The notes under the pieces are model-generated. The model saw nothing but the letters and a program-made list of their open reading frames with translations. It was not told where the DNA came from and searched no databases. Below are positions 1-12,000 of a stretch of DNA of 64,000 bases, piece by piece. Made by a program: the position numbers and the translations under genes. Numbering within the stretch: the stretch's first letter is position 1; the number at the start of each line of letters is the position of its first letter. This DNA comes from Galaxea fascicularis (taxonomy: Eukaryota > Cnidaria > Anthozoa > Scleractinia > Euphylliidae). Location of the stretch: positions 7,182,685 to 7,246,684 of the forward strand of contig OX419339.1 in the NCBI GenBank assembly GCA_948470475.1. Reading direction: 5' to 3'.

Positions 1-236
1 AAAATCAGTAGTAAAGGATTTGATAAAAAATCTTACTGCTGTGCTGACTTCAAAAGCAAGGGGTCTGAGAATCACTGAAATTGCTGTTACATATTTATCA
101 ACATTAAAATATTCTCTAATTATTGCTAAAAAACAAGAGGGAACATTCAATCAAATTTGCTGGTTTGTGTTGATCCTGCATCACATTCCAGGCCACTTGG
201 TCTACTTCAAAATTTGAAGTTTTGTTAATAAATAAA
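1..236 (+). other. possible 3' end of an upstream plus-strand gene with poly(A) signal
   Basis: Two overlapping AATAAA hexamers lie at 227-236 on the plus strand. Frame 1 from the first base is open for 25 codons and then stops, which could be the tail of a gene entering from the left. No domain is recognisable in so short a piece, and A+T-rich DNA produces AATAAA by chance, so this is only a suggestion. Confidence 0.18.
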
Positions 237-240
237 AAGA

Positions 241-1870
241 GTGAAAAAGTGTAAGATTGAAAAGCAAATCTTCTACCAAGCGTTAAGGATAGTAAATATC
301 ATTTTGATAGTATTTACACTATATTACAAACAACATGACCGGGCCCTGTTCTGCACCTTTTACACTTTAACTCAAATGCTGTATTACTACAGAAAGCATC
401 ATCGTACTTTAGATGTTACCAGAATCAATACGAATCTGTTAAAAATGGTGATTTAGACACACATTACTTCCAAACAACTCCTAGATTCTTGCTACGGTGT
501 GCATGTGTGAGCAGTAGCAGAACTGGGCCTTAGCAACTCTTGATGGATGAGTGGGCTACTTGCCATTTGAATTCTAGATTTGACCGTTACTGGTTGCCAC
601 AAAATCTTCCTGACTACAAAACAATACAAATTGTCTTCAACAACCAGGGCAAGGCTGTTTAACAGTACAGCAAACAAAAATCAAACTCAAGATCAAAATC
701 AAATATAAAAGAAAAAAGCAAACAAGCAAAAACAGAACAAAAATATGACAGCTAGTATTTGATAACAAGAAAATGTTGAAACAAATTTACCAGAAGGCAA
801 AAAATAAAAATCCTTCACTTTTAACTTCAAGGGAGAATTTCCCTGACATGATGTTATCCATAAAAGGCAGTACAAAATCATCTGGAACTTGAAAATTTTT
901 CTCTGGTAAATGCGGTGAACCCTATATGCTTTTGTATGAATTTTCAAACAACAATTTGTCAGCAAGAATAGCTGAACATCTTATGAAAGGACAAATTAAA
1001 GGTATCAAAGTGAATACCCATACTGTGGAAGATAGTAGAATTTAGTACGAACTTTTAAAGAATTCACACACGTAAACAAAGGAACTACCAGTGGTTAGGT
1101 GTCCAAGGAGAAGTTCAACTGAATGGTGGTTTGAATTAAAAGCATGAGCTAAAATGTTTGGTACTGTACACAAACAGATATTCATTGCTATTATTTGCCA
1201 ATCTAGAACCTCCAAGTGATTTGTGATCAAACTGGTGCTCAGGTGAAGATCTGTGAGCATATGGGGATGTAGCTGGTAGTTGAAATTTGATAAATTACAC
1301 AACTTTAACCTTCAGTGGCCAAATCTGTGACTGCCCTTTTAGGATTGGTTGTTTATCTTATGTTAATATACTACAAAAAACTTACTATCCTTGTCATTTA
1401 TGGTCTAAATAAAACATTTCACTTGGCTTAAACATTATTAATATCACCTTGCATAAATCATGACCTTTTCACATTTAAAACTCTAACTTCTTTTGTCATT
1501 GAACAGCACATCTCCATCAATTTGTCCTCAAAATTCATATTTACTCTGGCCTACAAAATTATATTCTCTCCATAAAAATACTTTTACCTTCCACTCTTCT
1601 CTTTAGTTCTTTAGTGATGTGCTGAATGGAAATGAATCAACCAGTCACTCAAAAGATCTCTCATATTTTTCTGAGCAATTTACAGGTAATGCTCTGCCTT
1701 TAGATTGTCTAGCTTTTCAAAGTAACATGTCCAGCAACCAGCTGACACAGCGACATTCTTTGCAGGTACCGCTGGTATGCTCTGCAATTTAGTGATGACT
1801 TGAGTTACTCACACCTTAAAACACAACTGTGTGAAGTTTTCCTAACACTAGTTCAAACATTCTCCTCAGT
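241..1870 (-). other. MYLIP 3' flank, probably partly 3' UTR
   Basis: No convincing coding exon is seen on either strand. The stretch directly follows the MYLIP stop codon on the minus strand and probably contains its 3' UTR; no clear AATAAA on the minus strand fixes the end. Short open frames here lack splice signals and recognisable motifs. Confidence 0.35.
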
Positions 1871-4800
1871 TTAGCTCTTTCCAACTGTAAGAGGGAAGAA
1901 AACATGCTGAACTCGTTCAATGTCCCCTCTGCAAATGGGACATGAATCAACTTTGGAAGCACACAAGTTGCAGGAAACCATGTGACCACATGGGCAGAAC
2001 ACAGTGTTAATCTGGCTGTCCATGCAGATTTTGCACTTGAAAGAGTCCTCCATCCTAGTTAGCTGTTCTTGAAGTTGCACAGCGTGAGCATCAGCATTTT
2101 GAGGTCTGTCCTCAAACTGAAACCTGGCAACACTGTTTTGAATTGGATCACACCCACGTTTATATAAAACTCTCCGACAATGATCATAAACCTCTCTTGA
2201 AGTTCTCTGCACGTCAAATATGTATTTTTTCTCTGATTCCTCATCTCCAAAGAAAGATATGAGGGTTTCTCTCAAGTCTCTGGTGAACTGGTCTGTAACA
2301 GCATTCCTTACAGTTTCACAGCGGTAAAAAGCATGGTACTCTGTAATGGATCGGTACAATGCACAGGCAGCTTCTTGGCTGAGAAGGCGAAATGTGAACA
2401 TGTTTTCCCCCTCAAGAGTTATGACCCTGAGGTAGAGGTGGTTTTTCACATGTGTTGCCATTTTGAGCTGACTGTAGGGAAATCTGAAACCAAAGAAAGT
2501 TAGTGATAAGTTCCAAAGAAAACCACTTTAAATGGTACTGAGACTTTCATATTTAGCAAGTTTTGCCCAAACATTTGAAACTGACAGCCAACTGTAACAA
2601 GGTTTACACTTGTCTAATGTTTTGACATGGAATTTGTATTTGATCACATTTTGGGATATACTTTTTATTTCAATTACCACGCCTTTGATATAAAAATGTG
2701 ATCTCCGAAAAGCATGTTTTCTGTGTTTCTCTGATTTCTGCAAATCTCTCACAAATGTCAAAGGAGACAAAAAGTTAAACGTACATTAATTTTCATATGC
2801 ATGGGCTCTCTGCAGTTTTTGAATTCCAAAACCTATGAGGGCCAGGCAGCACGGCTATTTTCTGGAATCCCACAATAAAGGTTTGACTTTACTTCACTTT
2901 TTTATTATTGTTCACAAAGAAACCTTTCTTGTCAAGGTTATTTTCAAACTTGATGCGATGGCAATTCTTTAAGTCATGTGACTCACAGATGAGCAAGTCT
3001 TCAAGTCATGTGTCTGACTTAAACTATTTTTTAAATTTAAATTCTTTAATTTTCTCTTTCACTTTCCAAGGGAGGCATTTATAATGGCAATAATAAAATT
3101 ATTTGTTACAAATTAAAAGTAAATAAATACTTCAGCTTTTAGAGTTGAGACATCAATAACTCATAACTATCTTGTTTTCCCTTCCCATATTCATGAACAA
3201 ATCATTACACGCCTTCAAACAGGGCACTAAAGCACTAAAACAAGAACCTACAAGGTCTGAATTATACATCTAACTGTTTCGACACTGTTCAGCAAACATG
3301 TTCCAACGTTCATGAGCAATTCACATGCACTACTTGGCTTGAAGCCATAAAATTATGCAAATTTTGCTCCTTTCATTAACTGATATTAAAGCAACCACAA
3401 GTCGAGTCTTGTATTTAAGAAATGTATTGCAAATAGCAGTAACTAGAAGACTCGATAAAAAGGACAGCGACAAGCAATGAACATGACGGAGAAACATACA
3501 AAAACTGGAACAGATTTCCTCGACAAATAGATAATATTTTGAAGCAGTTAGAGCTAAAATTAAATCATTCTCACTACATGTCTACATGTAACATAAACTT
3601 CTATCCTGTTGATGTACATGATTTATTTTAATTTTACATCAGGGTCAACAATTTTTACCATTTTCTTCATACTGTGCCAAAAAATTGAAGAATAAATCAC
3701 CGAAGGCACAAGTCATGCAAAATCCAGATTTAAGATGTGATGACACGAGCTGGTCACGTCTCTGGCCAATTATATAACAATACCCTCAGAAAATATTGCA
3801 AACAAATACTCCGGCAAAATACATCGGGCACTTTCAGTGTAACATACATGAGTGTCAAAGCTTTTAACTGATGGAAGGCTGTACTTTTGATCGAATCACA
3901 GGGTTTGAACCAGGAAATGCTCTTGCTCATGTACAACTTCCGAGAAAAAATTCAGGTTGTGTACACATGTCACGATGAACAAGATGCGTAAACATCACGT
4001 ACGCACAACTTTGGCGTTGTAGTCCTTGAACTCTCCCTACCCTGTCAAGGCATCCTGGTTTCATTTCATAATAATTTCTTTTGGATTTAAGTTTGTCAGT
4101 GTCGTGCTTGCGCGATCTATGGTCGCTGGAATAAAATTCGTAAAATCTACAATCTACCCAGGTTTCATTCAACCGGAAACCTTGTAAGATTTTACTTCCT
4201 ATCATAATTGCTTGAAATCTTGACCCCATAGATTATTTTTTCTCGCGTGAAATTGTACCTTTGAACGCAAGAAATCGATTTGTTATGCGTGCAGACAAGA
4301 CAGAAAGACAAAATCAACGAAATTCTTCAAGATGGGATGACTTGTGTTTTCATTTTGGTAAATCGAATAAATCAATTTCAAACGCTGTAAATGTATTGAT
4401 CACACTGCACAGTAAATGTATATATACACAAATACAACTTTAAAACCCACGCGATAGTTTAAACCGAAAAGGTCATGAACCTTAGGATGTCACAAGTTTT
4501 GAGAGGATTGAAGCTGGCATGAGAAAACAGATTTAAATGTGAAAGAATGGTTTGTTCCCTTAGATTATTTCCTAAGCCTGAACAGTCCCTATACGCAACA
4601 CAATGCATTAGTAAAACGGTTATAAACCAGCTTTCGCGCTTACCTTTCCACAAAGTTCAAATCATCGTCGTACATCTTTATCTCTTCGCTTCCGACACCG
4701 ATGTTCAAGGACTGCCCTGATTCGTTTTTCGCTAGATGATATTCAATTCCATAGTTTTCCATCGATGATAATTCTTTGATAAAAAACTGCTTTGCTGCAG

Positions 4801-5590
4801 CCGATCGGACACCTTTTAGCTTAGCATGTTCTACAGAAACGTTGCTCCGGAACTCAGAAGTCCACTGAGATTCTACTTCCGATGCTTGACAAAAATCGCA
4901 TGGCGAGTAAGAATCGCCGTGATCTCCTACGGTAGCTTGAGCGATCAGAGCATGAAGAGTCGCTGCTTTCTCTGGTTCTGGAGTTATCTTGCGTTCTTCC
5001 AAATCCCTCTTTAAATGTAAGAAAAACTGGTGCCTGCACAAGAGATAAATGGCAACATTTGAGAAGATAGTTGACACAAGACCAACATAAGAAGTATTAA
5101 GTGTATAAGTTATGTAGCCCGCCAAGAATTGCAGAGAAACAAAACAGACTTACAAGAGTCATTTCCTTACTCGAATAACTGTCCGCCAATCTTACCTTGT
5201 CGAGTCTTGCAGCAAAAACTGTGGCTGGACGAAAAATTTTACGCGAAACTGCAAACGATACGGTCGTGCACCAGAAATCTGTCGTCGAATCCTGTTCCGT
5301 GTATTTAACCAAAGTACTTCATTCTTTGGCCCAGTAAACTGCAGACCAAAATAGTCCAGTTCGATGATACCGAGTCTTTTGCAAACCTAGGAAAGGAGGA
5401 AGGTCGGAAGGGTCAATAAACCAAAAGAAACACCGACATCGCGAAAATTTTCCGTCGAAAGCAAAATGGTGGACTTTGAGCCCGTACAGAGAAATATACG
5501 AACCGCTTGTAAAAGTTCCTGTCCTCTCGCTTTTTCTCGAAGTTTGAATTCCGTGATGACACAGTCCGGCAATGAAACATGGCAGAGCAT
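1871..5590 (-). CDS. MYLIP: MYLIP/IDOL-like FERM-RING E3 ubiquitin-protein ligase (4 exons)
   Basis: Assembled exons on the minus strand: 5504-5590, 5196-5386, 4644-5033, 1871-2483. Phases join cleanly to 426 aa, close to the roughly 445 aa of vertebrate MYLIP. The start MLCHV matches the family start MLCYV. Exons 1-3 encode the FERM F1 and F2 lobes ([32 protein letters not shown]-like [11 protein letters not shown]); exon 4 encodes the F3 lobe ([28 protein letters not shown]) and a C-terminal C3HC4 RING at about residues 373-408 (CKIC, CPCGH, CNLC, CPIC). The family attaches ubiquitin to membrane-receptor tails (LDLR family, in vertebrates under LXR control) and to myosin regulatory light chain; it acts at the plasma membrane. 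The coral substrate is unknown. The exon 1 donor (GCG then GTTCGT) is weak but gives the only in-frame, conserved junction; the other junctions are consensus (GTAAG, CAG). Identification is firm; the exact exon 1 end is less so. Confidence 0.93.
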
Positions 5591-6487
5591 ATTCAATCGA
5601 AGGATTCGCCGTTTGGGCTAGCTGTCCATAGAAATATCATACACGAAACGGTACAAACTCACATCGATTGAGCTTTGTTGTTCTGCACAAAAATTTTTTT
5701 CCGAGCTCCCTTTTCAATTGGACTTCGATCGTCAAAGGTCATTCCCTGTTCACGTGTAGGCTGTCCCGGGAACCAATCAGAATTAGCACGTGCAATTCAA
5801 TCCGCCAATCCTAACGCGAGGGAAGGGCCATCTGGGGTTTCCCCGCCCCAAGGCGGAAACACCAAAAATAAATTGCTCCAGCAGCAAATTTTCTGCTTGA
5901 CTTGAGTATTTCATTTGCTTTTTGCACACGTCACTTACCACATTTAGCAGGCAATTAATTACGGTTTGGAATGGACGAACTCGGTACAAAGTTCAAAGCA
6001 ATATTAACAAAAAAATACAGATAATATGTAGAGACTGTGTACTTTGTCTCAAGATGCATTTATTTGTTATTTCTGGGCAGCTGAACTGTTGTTAGGACGA
6101 AAAAATATCAGAATTTGTAGGGAAATATTACTATCATTTAAGTCGAGTAAACTAAGCCCGTTATCAGTTTATAAAATCCTCGACCATTTTTTGTTTCATA
6201 ACCAGTTTGATTTCCTTTCACAGCTGCAAGTGTCTGAAAGCCGTAAACTTACCGAAACCTCTGATCTAGTTTCGTTTGCCATCAGTTCCTAAACTACCTT
6301 CAACCATATTGGAACTTTCGATCGGCAATCGAATGGGAAAAACATTATTGAGGTGGATTGTCTTCCTAGACGCTCTTGTGAGGGAAGACTCTTCACCTGA
6401 ACAAAAAGCTGGCGTTAAAAGTTCAAAACAAGCCAAGCAAACTCCGAAAAAGCAATCGCATTGCAGATTTCTGCTGGTTGAAGAGTA
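5591..6487. promoter_or_regulatory. MYLIP upstream flank
   Basis: Sequence immediately 5' of the MYLIP start (gene on the minus strand) is locally G+C-richer around 5700-5880 and contains a CCAAT-type box (5773-5777, plus strand; ATTGG on the minus strand). No coding exon is supported. Promoter assignment is positional inference only. Confidence 0.3.
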
Positions 6488-6661
6488 CAGTGGAACCCCG
6501 TTTATACGACCACCGTCGGGCCATGAAACTTTGGTGGTCAGATTAACGGGGCTTTCAAATAAGAAAACAAGTGGGCTAATGAAGTTCTGGCTACCGCAAA
6601 AAATGGTCATAATGATGATGTGGTCGTATTAACGGGGTGGTCGTATGGCGGGGTTCCACTG
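6488..6661. mobile_element. 174-bp MITE with CAGTGGAACCCCG terminal inverted repeats
   Basis: The sequence begins CAGTGGAACCCCG and ends with its exact complement; the subterminal motif GGTCGTAT..AACGGGG also recurs inverted. It is preceded by TA, as expected for Tc1/mariner/pogo-type targets, though the right TA appears mutated (CA). It is too short to encode a transposase. Confidence 0.75.
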
Positions 6662-6707
6662 CACTAAACCAGTCATGCAACTACAGCCATGACAGGCATG
6701 CATGTGC

Positions 6708-7196
6708 CAGACCTTCCAACTCTCACGGTTTAAGGTATCATCTCACGGTCTCGTGAACGGTTTAGCCTAGTAAATTTCAAGGCTTTTCACAATATTGAAT
6801 AAATCAATAAAATGGCAATCTCAATCAAAAACAACCTAAAATGAAATCAAAGTTATGTGTTCAGTCGGTCTTCATCACCATTTTCATGTCTTTTCATCTC
6901 AGTTCAATCAACTTAATTTATAATTTTTACGTATTATAGTCTATAAATAATAGTAAAACGTTTGTTGATTGCATCTGTTTAGCTATATTTAGCATCGGTT
7001 TAGACTTAGTTTTAGGCTAAAGAAGCACTTACTTTAATACTATGACAGTTTAAGCCTTACTAATATTGTTAGTGTTGATGTTTCTTTGTTTTCGAAAAAT
7101 TTGAAAATCTCAAGGTTTGAGACCCAAATCTCAAGGCCTCATCAAGTAAATTTTTGGGATCTCAAGGTTTGGGTGTTTCACAGGTTGGAAGGTCTG
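6708..7196. mobile_element. 489-bp non-autonomous element, 13-bp TIR CAGACCTTCCAAC
   Basis: Exact 13-bp inverted termini (6708-6720 and 7184-7196) bound a region with several ATCTCAAGG/TCTCACGG motifs near both ends. No coding capacity. The superfamily is not determined; the flanking octamers are only partly alike. Confidence 0.6.
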
Positions 7197-9072
7197 AATT
7201 GTGCTTCGAGACGTTTTGTTCGGCGTAGGGGCTTACAGAAGTTTAACGACACAAAGACGAAAAGACCGTGCGAATGACAACTCCCTATTTCCAAACCACA
7301 CTGAACTGATCTTGTGTTCTTGACTAAGTTGTCAGTTTCTGACACAAGTTTTATTAACTTTGTTGACTTTATCTGGCGCTGAAGTGCCAGCAAAAGCATA
7401 GCCCATCAGACGTTTTACTGCAGCAAGTTACACAACACACAGCCTATAAATGACGCAAAAAATGAATCCACCGCCTAATCTTATCTTGTTCCGCTTGATA
7501 AAAAAGTGATATTCATAAACAATAGATAGGTTTGTATCTCATTATTTCTGCTGCACAAAGCATAGTTCATTCTATGACTCATTTGGACAGGGATTCCCCA
7601 ACTAATGATAATTATTTTTGCGGTTGAATTGCATCATAGTATATTTGTTATATATGTATATCGAAACCAAGGGCACTGATCAAAGGCCACACATAGAGCA
7701 CATCCCGTGACAACTAAACTGCCCCACCACACCCAAACGCTAGCTTCCTGTTCAGCTGATCCAAGAAAACGGAGACCGATAGATTTTGCGGCTGGCTTTC
7801 GCTCTCGAAATAACGAGAGCTGTCATTGGCCAAAACAGAAAGAAAACGGCGAGTTTCCTTGGCCATGGTCAAGGATATAGTAGCAATAAATGGGCACGAT
7901 CGGTCGATACATGGGCACCGTTTTATTCGGCCAAGTTAAATTTTATTAAAATAGGTATTTTAATGATTAATGATAATATTGATGCCTTCACGCGGTTATC
8001 ACACCACCTGATTAAATTTTAATAACAAATAACAGCAAATATTGGAAATGTCAATGTTTAAATAAGGTTTTTTTCTGAAACTCGGTTTTCGGGATGAACT
8101 GCTATCGTCCATGTGTGAGATGCTTGGAAAGGTCCTTGGAAAACTAAAATACTGTTGAATTTCATAAGCACGGTCGTGAGAATTTAAGGTGGTTTCAGTA
8201 ATAACCATATTTGACCATCGGACCATGGCACAACTAAGGGATATTGAGAGAGACTGCATCATTGAATAAGTTTTCTTTGAGTAGGGTTTGCACTCCCTCC
8301 AGACAATAGGCCCATAACCGCGAAGAAGAGGTGGAACAATATAAAGGTTAAGCCATTGTTAATAAAAACAAAAGTCAAAGGCACGAAGCTTCCTATGAGG
8401 GAAAGCGTGGATAAAAGGAGAAAGAGTTCATTACGTCGAACGAACGGAGACTAAAAATAACACGTAATACCGAGATTTGACAAAATTTTTTTCGTCGGAA
8501 ATGCAATTTTTTTGCGTGCATGTTGGAGGTGAGACATCCTGGCGCCAAAAACGAATCACCTTTATACCCGTACATAAAACGCCTAAGACGGAAATGATTG
8601 TTAATGACTTTCTGTTTCATTCAGAAGTCTCTTTGCGTCATACATGAATCATATTCTTGTCAAACGCAACTGGTATCTTCAGGCAGAAGTTATTGGAAAA
8701 AAACCCCGCAGGGTATGAGAATAAGTACGAACCTTCACGCTTGCATGACAGGTTTGTAGCAATAACTATAAAACCATCCAGATGAGAGCGAAAGAAACTG
8801 TATTGACATTTTATACAAAAATGATACAACTAATTGAGATTAAATTGATGTAGAGACAGCTACAGTGTATCATCAGTAAAACTGCCTCAGAAAATGTAAA
8901 ATGAAATAATAACCAGCTACATTGAGCAAAGTAATGAAAAAAAAAACGAAAAAAAAATATTACAGTTATACACAGAAAAGAGTCTATTTACAAATAGTTA
9001 AAAATCTGATGAGCTTCAAAACAAATCGTCCCTTAGAACATATAGTGTCGTTAAAGCAGTGGCTGGCCGTTT
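7197..9072. other. intergenic between MYLIP and DRC4
   Basis: No conserved coding sequence found. The last few hundred bases to 9072 are probably the DRC4 3' UTR (gene on the minus strand). Otherwise A+T-rich sequence without recognisable repeats. Confidence 0.35.
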
Positions 9073-12000
9073 TTAAGTCGGTGCCGCCACTAGACCGGCA
9101 GGGCCTCTGCCAAGTTGCTGTCCTCCAATATTGCTCTCCAAAGGCTTAAATCCAAGCTCTTCGGTCGGGACTCCGAAGGACTTGAGCTTTGCTTCATATG
9201 TTCTGATAAGATCATTGTGCGCCTGAAACAAAACAAAAAAACACTTCCTTTTCGATTTTAAAGTCTTTCAAAATTTTAAGCCGTCGCGCAGGGTGCAAAC
9301 TGTGTTGTCTGACATGTGATAGTGCTCAAACTGGGCTCGGCTCCAAGCAGTCGGTTTTCTTTTGTTTAAGTGAAAAATTCCCTATTCCCGCAAGGGCTAA
9401 GCGCAAATTGCCAAACGCGCAAAGTCCACTTCACAGCAACAAGAATTTTGCAGTCACAAGACAATGGGGTGGCTTCGCAGACAGCACGTCTTCGCATCTT
9501 TTACGTTGACCAGGAATTGATAGCCCAAGCACGAGGTTTTGGTTCGAGGAATTTTTTCGAATACAAACTTTTTTAACTTGTTCCCCCAAATACGTTTATT
9601 AATAAGCTTCCTTTGCAAGCTTGACCCAGCTCAGTAGACAGAAAACGAATATAGTTGGGAGTGCCCGAATGCGAAATCGCCTTCCGCGAAAACTAAAACG
9701 ATTCCACGTTGGACAGTAATGGATGAAATATAGTGTGATTTACCTTACAGACGCGAGCCAGTTCGTATTGTAAGTCCTTGATCGCACTGTTCTTTGAGTC
9801 CAGTACATCCTAAAAACAAGGAAAAACAAACAAATTGCCCCAATTACCGGTGCACTTCCCTCAAGTTGCACTGTCGCATAATTTGGATAAAATTAAAGGT
9901 ATATTTGCAACGATGGAACCTTTCAAAACGTTTTGCAGGTTTCTAACGAAGTACCTAATATACTTTCGGTTGCCTACATGGCCGTGATAGACGAGCTGAA
10001 AATGGATTTTAACCTTTTTCAAGTTTTAAAATAATGGTTCCTTTTCAATTTCAACAAAGTCAAGAATTCTGATGACAATGGCCCTTAACGTGGTCAAAAC
10101 GCGGGACAAATTCCAAAAATGGACTTAAATGAGTTAGTGCCTCTTCAGCCCGGTTGACCGGGCTGACCCGGTTTCCGAGATCTCGCCACACCGCTAAATC
10201 GTTTGTAAAAATTTCGATGTGTTCAAATGAGAGGGCGGGCTGGCTCGGTTGCCGAGATCTCAGTTTTTCCAACCAGGATCTCGGGAACCGGGCCGGAAAT
10301 TTTGGTCATATGAACACTTCAGCCTGGTTACCGGGAGGAAAGTAATACCATGCATTTTCGTGATAGAACGAACATTTTATGACATTACCGAGATTTTACC
10401 TCTGTTTTCTTCGAAAATGAAGCTCGGAATAGTTTCATTTGATAGTAACGTAAAGTCAAAGGAAATTTGAGGCTGCTTAAACAAAGAAAATCGAGAAATT
10501 CTCGCTAGGCTTGTTCTTTAGATTTCATGCCTGAATGGTCGAGTCACCAATTTTTCATATGTTTCATCTCGGAAAGCGGGCTGAAAGTCGCCATATGAAC
10601 TGAAACTTTTTTCATCTCGGTAACCGAGCCAGCCCGGTTAACCGGGCTCATATGAGGAGGCCCCTAGGAGGATCGAAGCGATTTTAAGAAAGCACGACAC
10701 GCACGACAAGCATGACACGACACGACACTGAGCCGTGTTACCCACAAAGCGAGTATGATCAAATAAAGAAATTTATATCCGTAGAGGATGAACTCGTCTG
10801 AGGAAAACTTTAAGGACGCCATAGAACGCTGGAGGCAATGCAACGAATATTAATCACAGATCAAAAAGCACGGTGTTGTTTATCTGCCTGATATAAACAC
10901 GAAACAATTTTCCGTGTGAGAAACGATTCCGACAATTCCCACAGTTTCAAAAGGAGGGTTAGACGAAAGATCAATTCCTGTTTCTTTGGATTAAAAAATT
11001 TCCCGTCTTATACGAGTTTCCTTCTGGTGTTTTCGCTTTCTACTACGAATTCGGCAATTTGGTGAAATAATTGATTTATAATCTTCTGCAACAAAAATGA
11101 AACGGGAAACTCAAATCCGGATGAACACTGTATGGACAAATTTCCTTCTGGCGTTTTCGCTTTCTCCTTCCAAGTCGGCAATTTGGTAAAATGCATGTAA
11201 TTGTTTTATAATCTTCTGTGGATTTTACGACACGGGAAACTCCCATCCAGATCAACATAATTGAACATTGGACAGATCAGTTTTCCTTATAGCGTTTTCG
11301 CTTTCTACCACGAAGTCGGCAATTTGATGATATAATTGTTTTATAATCTTTTGTGAAAAAATATGAAACGGGAAACCCCTGCCCTCCAACATTGGACAAA
11401 TTTCCCTTCTGGAGTTTTTGCTTTCTACTACGAATTAGGCAATTTGGTGATATAATTGTTTTATAATCTTCGATCTGCCAATTGACTGAAGAAAATTTCA
11501 ACATGCATTAATAAAAGTCGTGAATTAAGCTAGTGACACAAGGTTCAACATCGCGCAACATTCATAGTTGCTCAACAAATGTTGCACGATGTTGCAGCAA
11601 CTTGTTGAACGGAACAGAGCTCGTCTTGATTTTCGTTCAATTTCGTTAAACATGTTGAATGGGCCGCTGATTTCAACATTCAACATGGCACGGTACACTC
11701 TTCAACATTTGTTGAACAACAGTTGAAACATATTGAGCCTTTTGAACAACTGAGTTAAGATCAATATCTCGAAGAAGAGAAAAGCGAAAATAAAACGTAC
11801 GAAACGATTTACCATTACAGATTTCTGGAATCTTTCGTTACACTTGGTGTTCGTTGTAATAAACTGCTACTGTATTTTCGGAAACAGTTCTTTGAAAGAA
11901 GAAACCATACGATTTCTTTTTATTTCGACCTGTTAGCAAGAATTCTACATGTACTACTATTCTGCGCTCGAGTATAAGCAGTTTCATAATTTTATTTTAC

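Noticed and set aside
5675..5905. Plus-strand 76-codon frame upstream of MYLIP
   Set aside because: No homology and located in a promoter-like G+C-richer stretch; mirrored by an open frame on the other strand.
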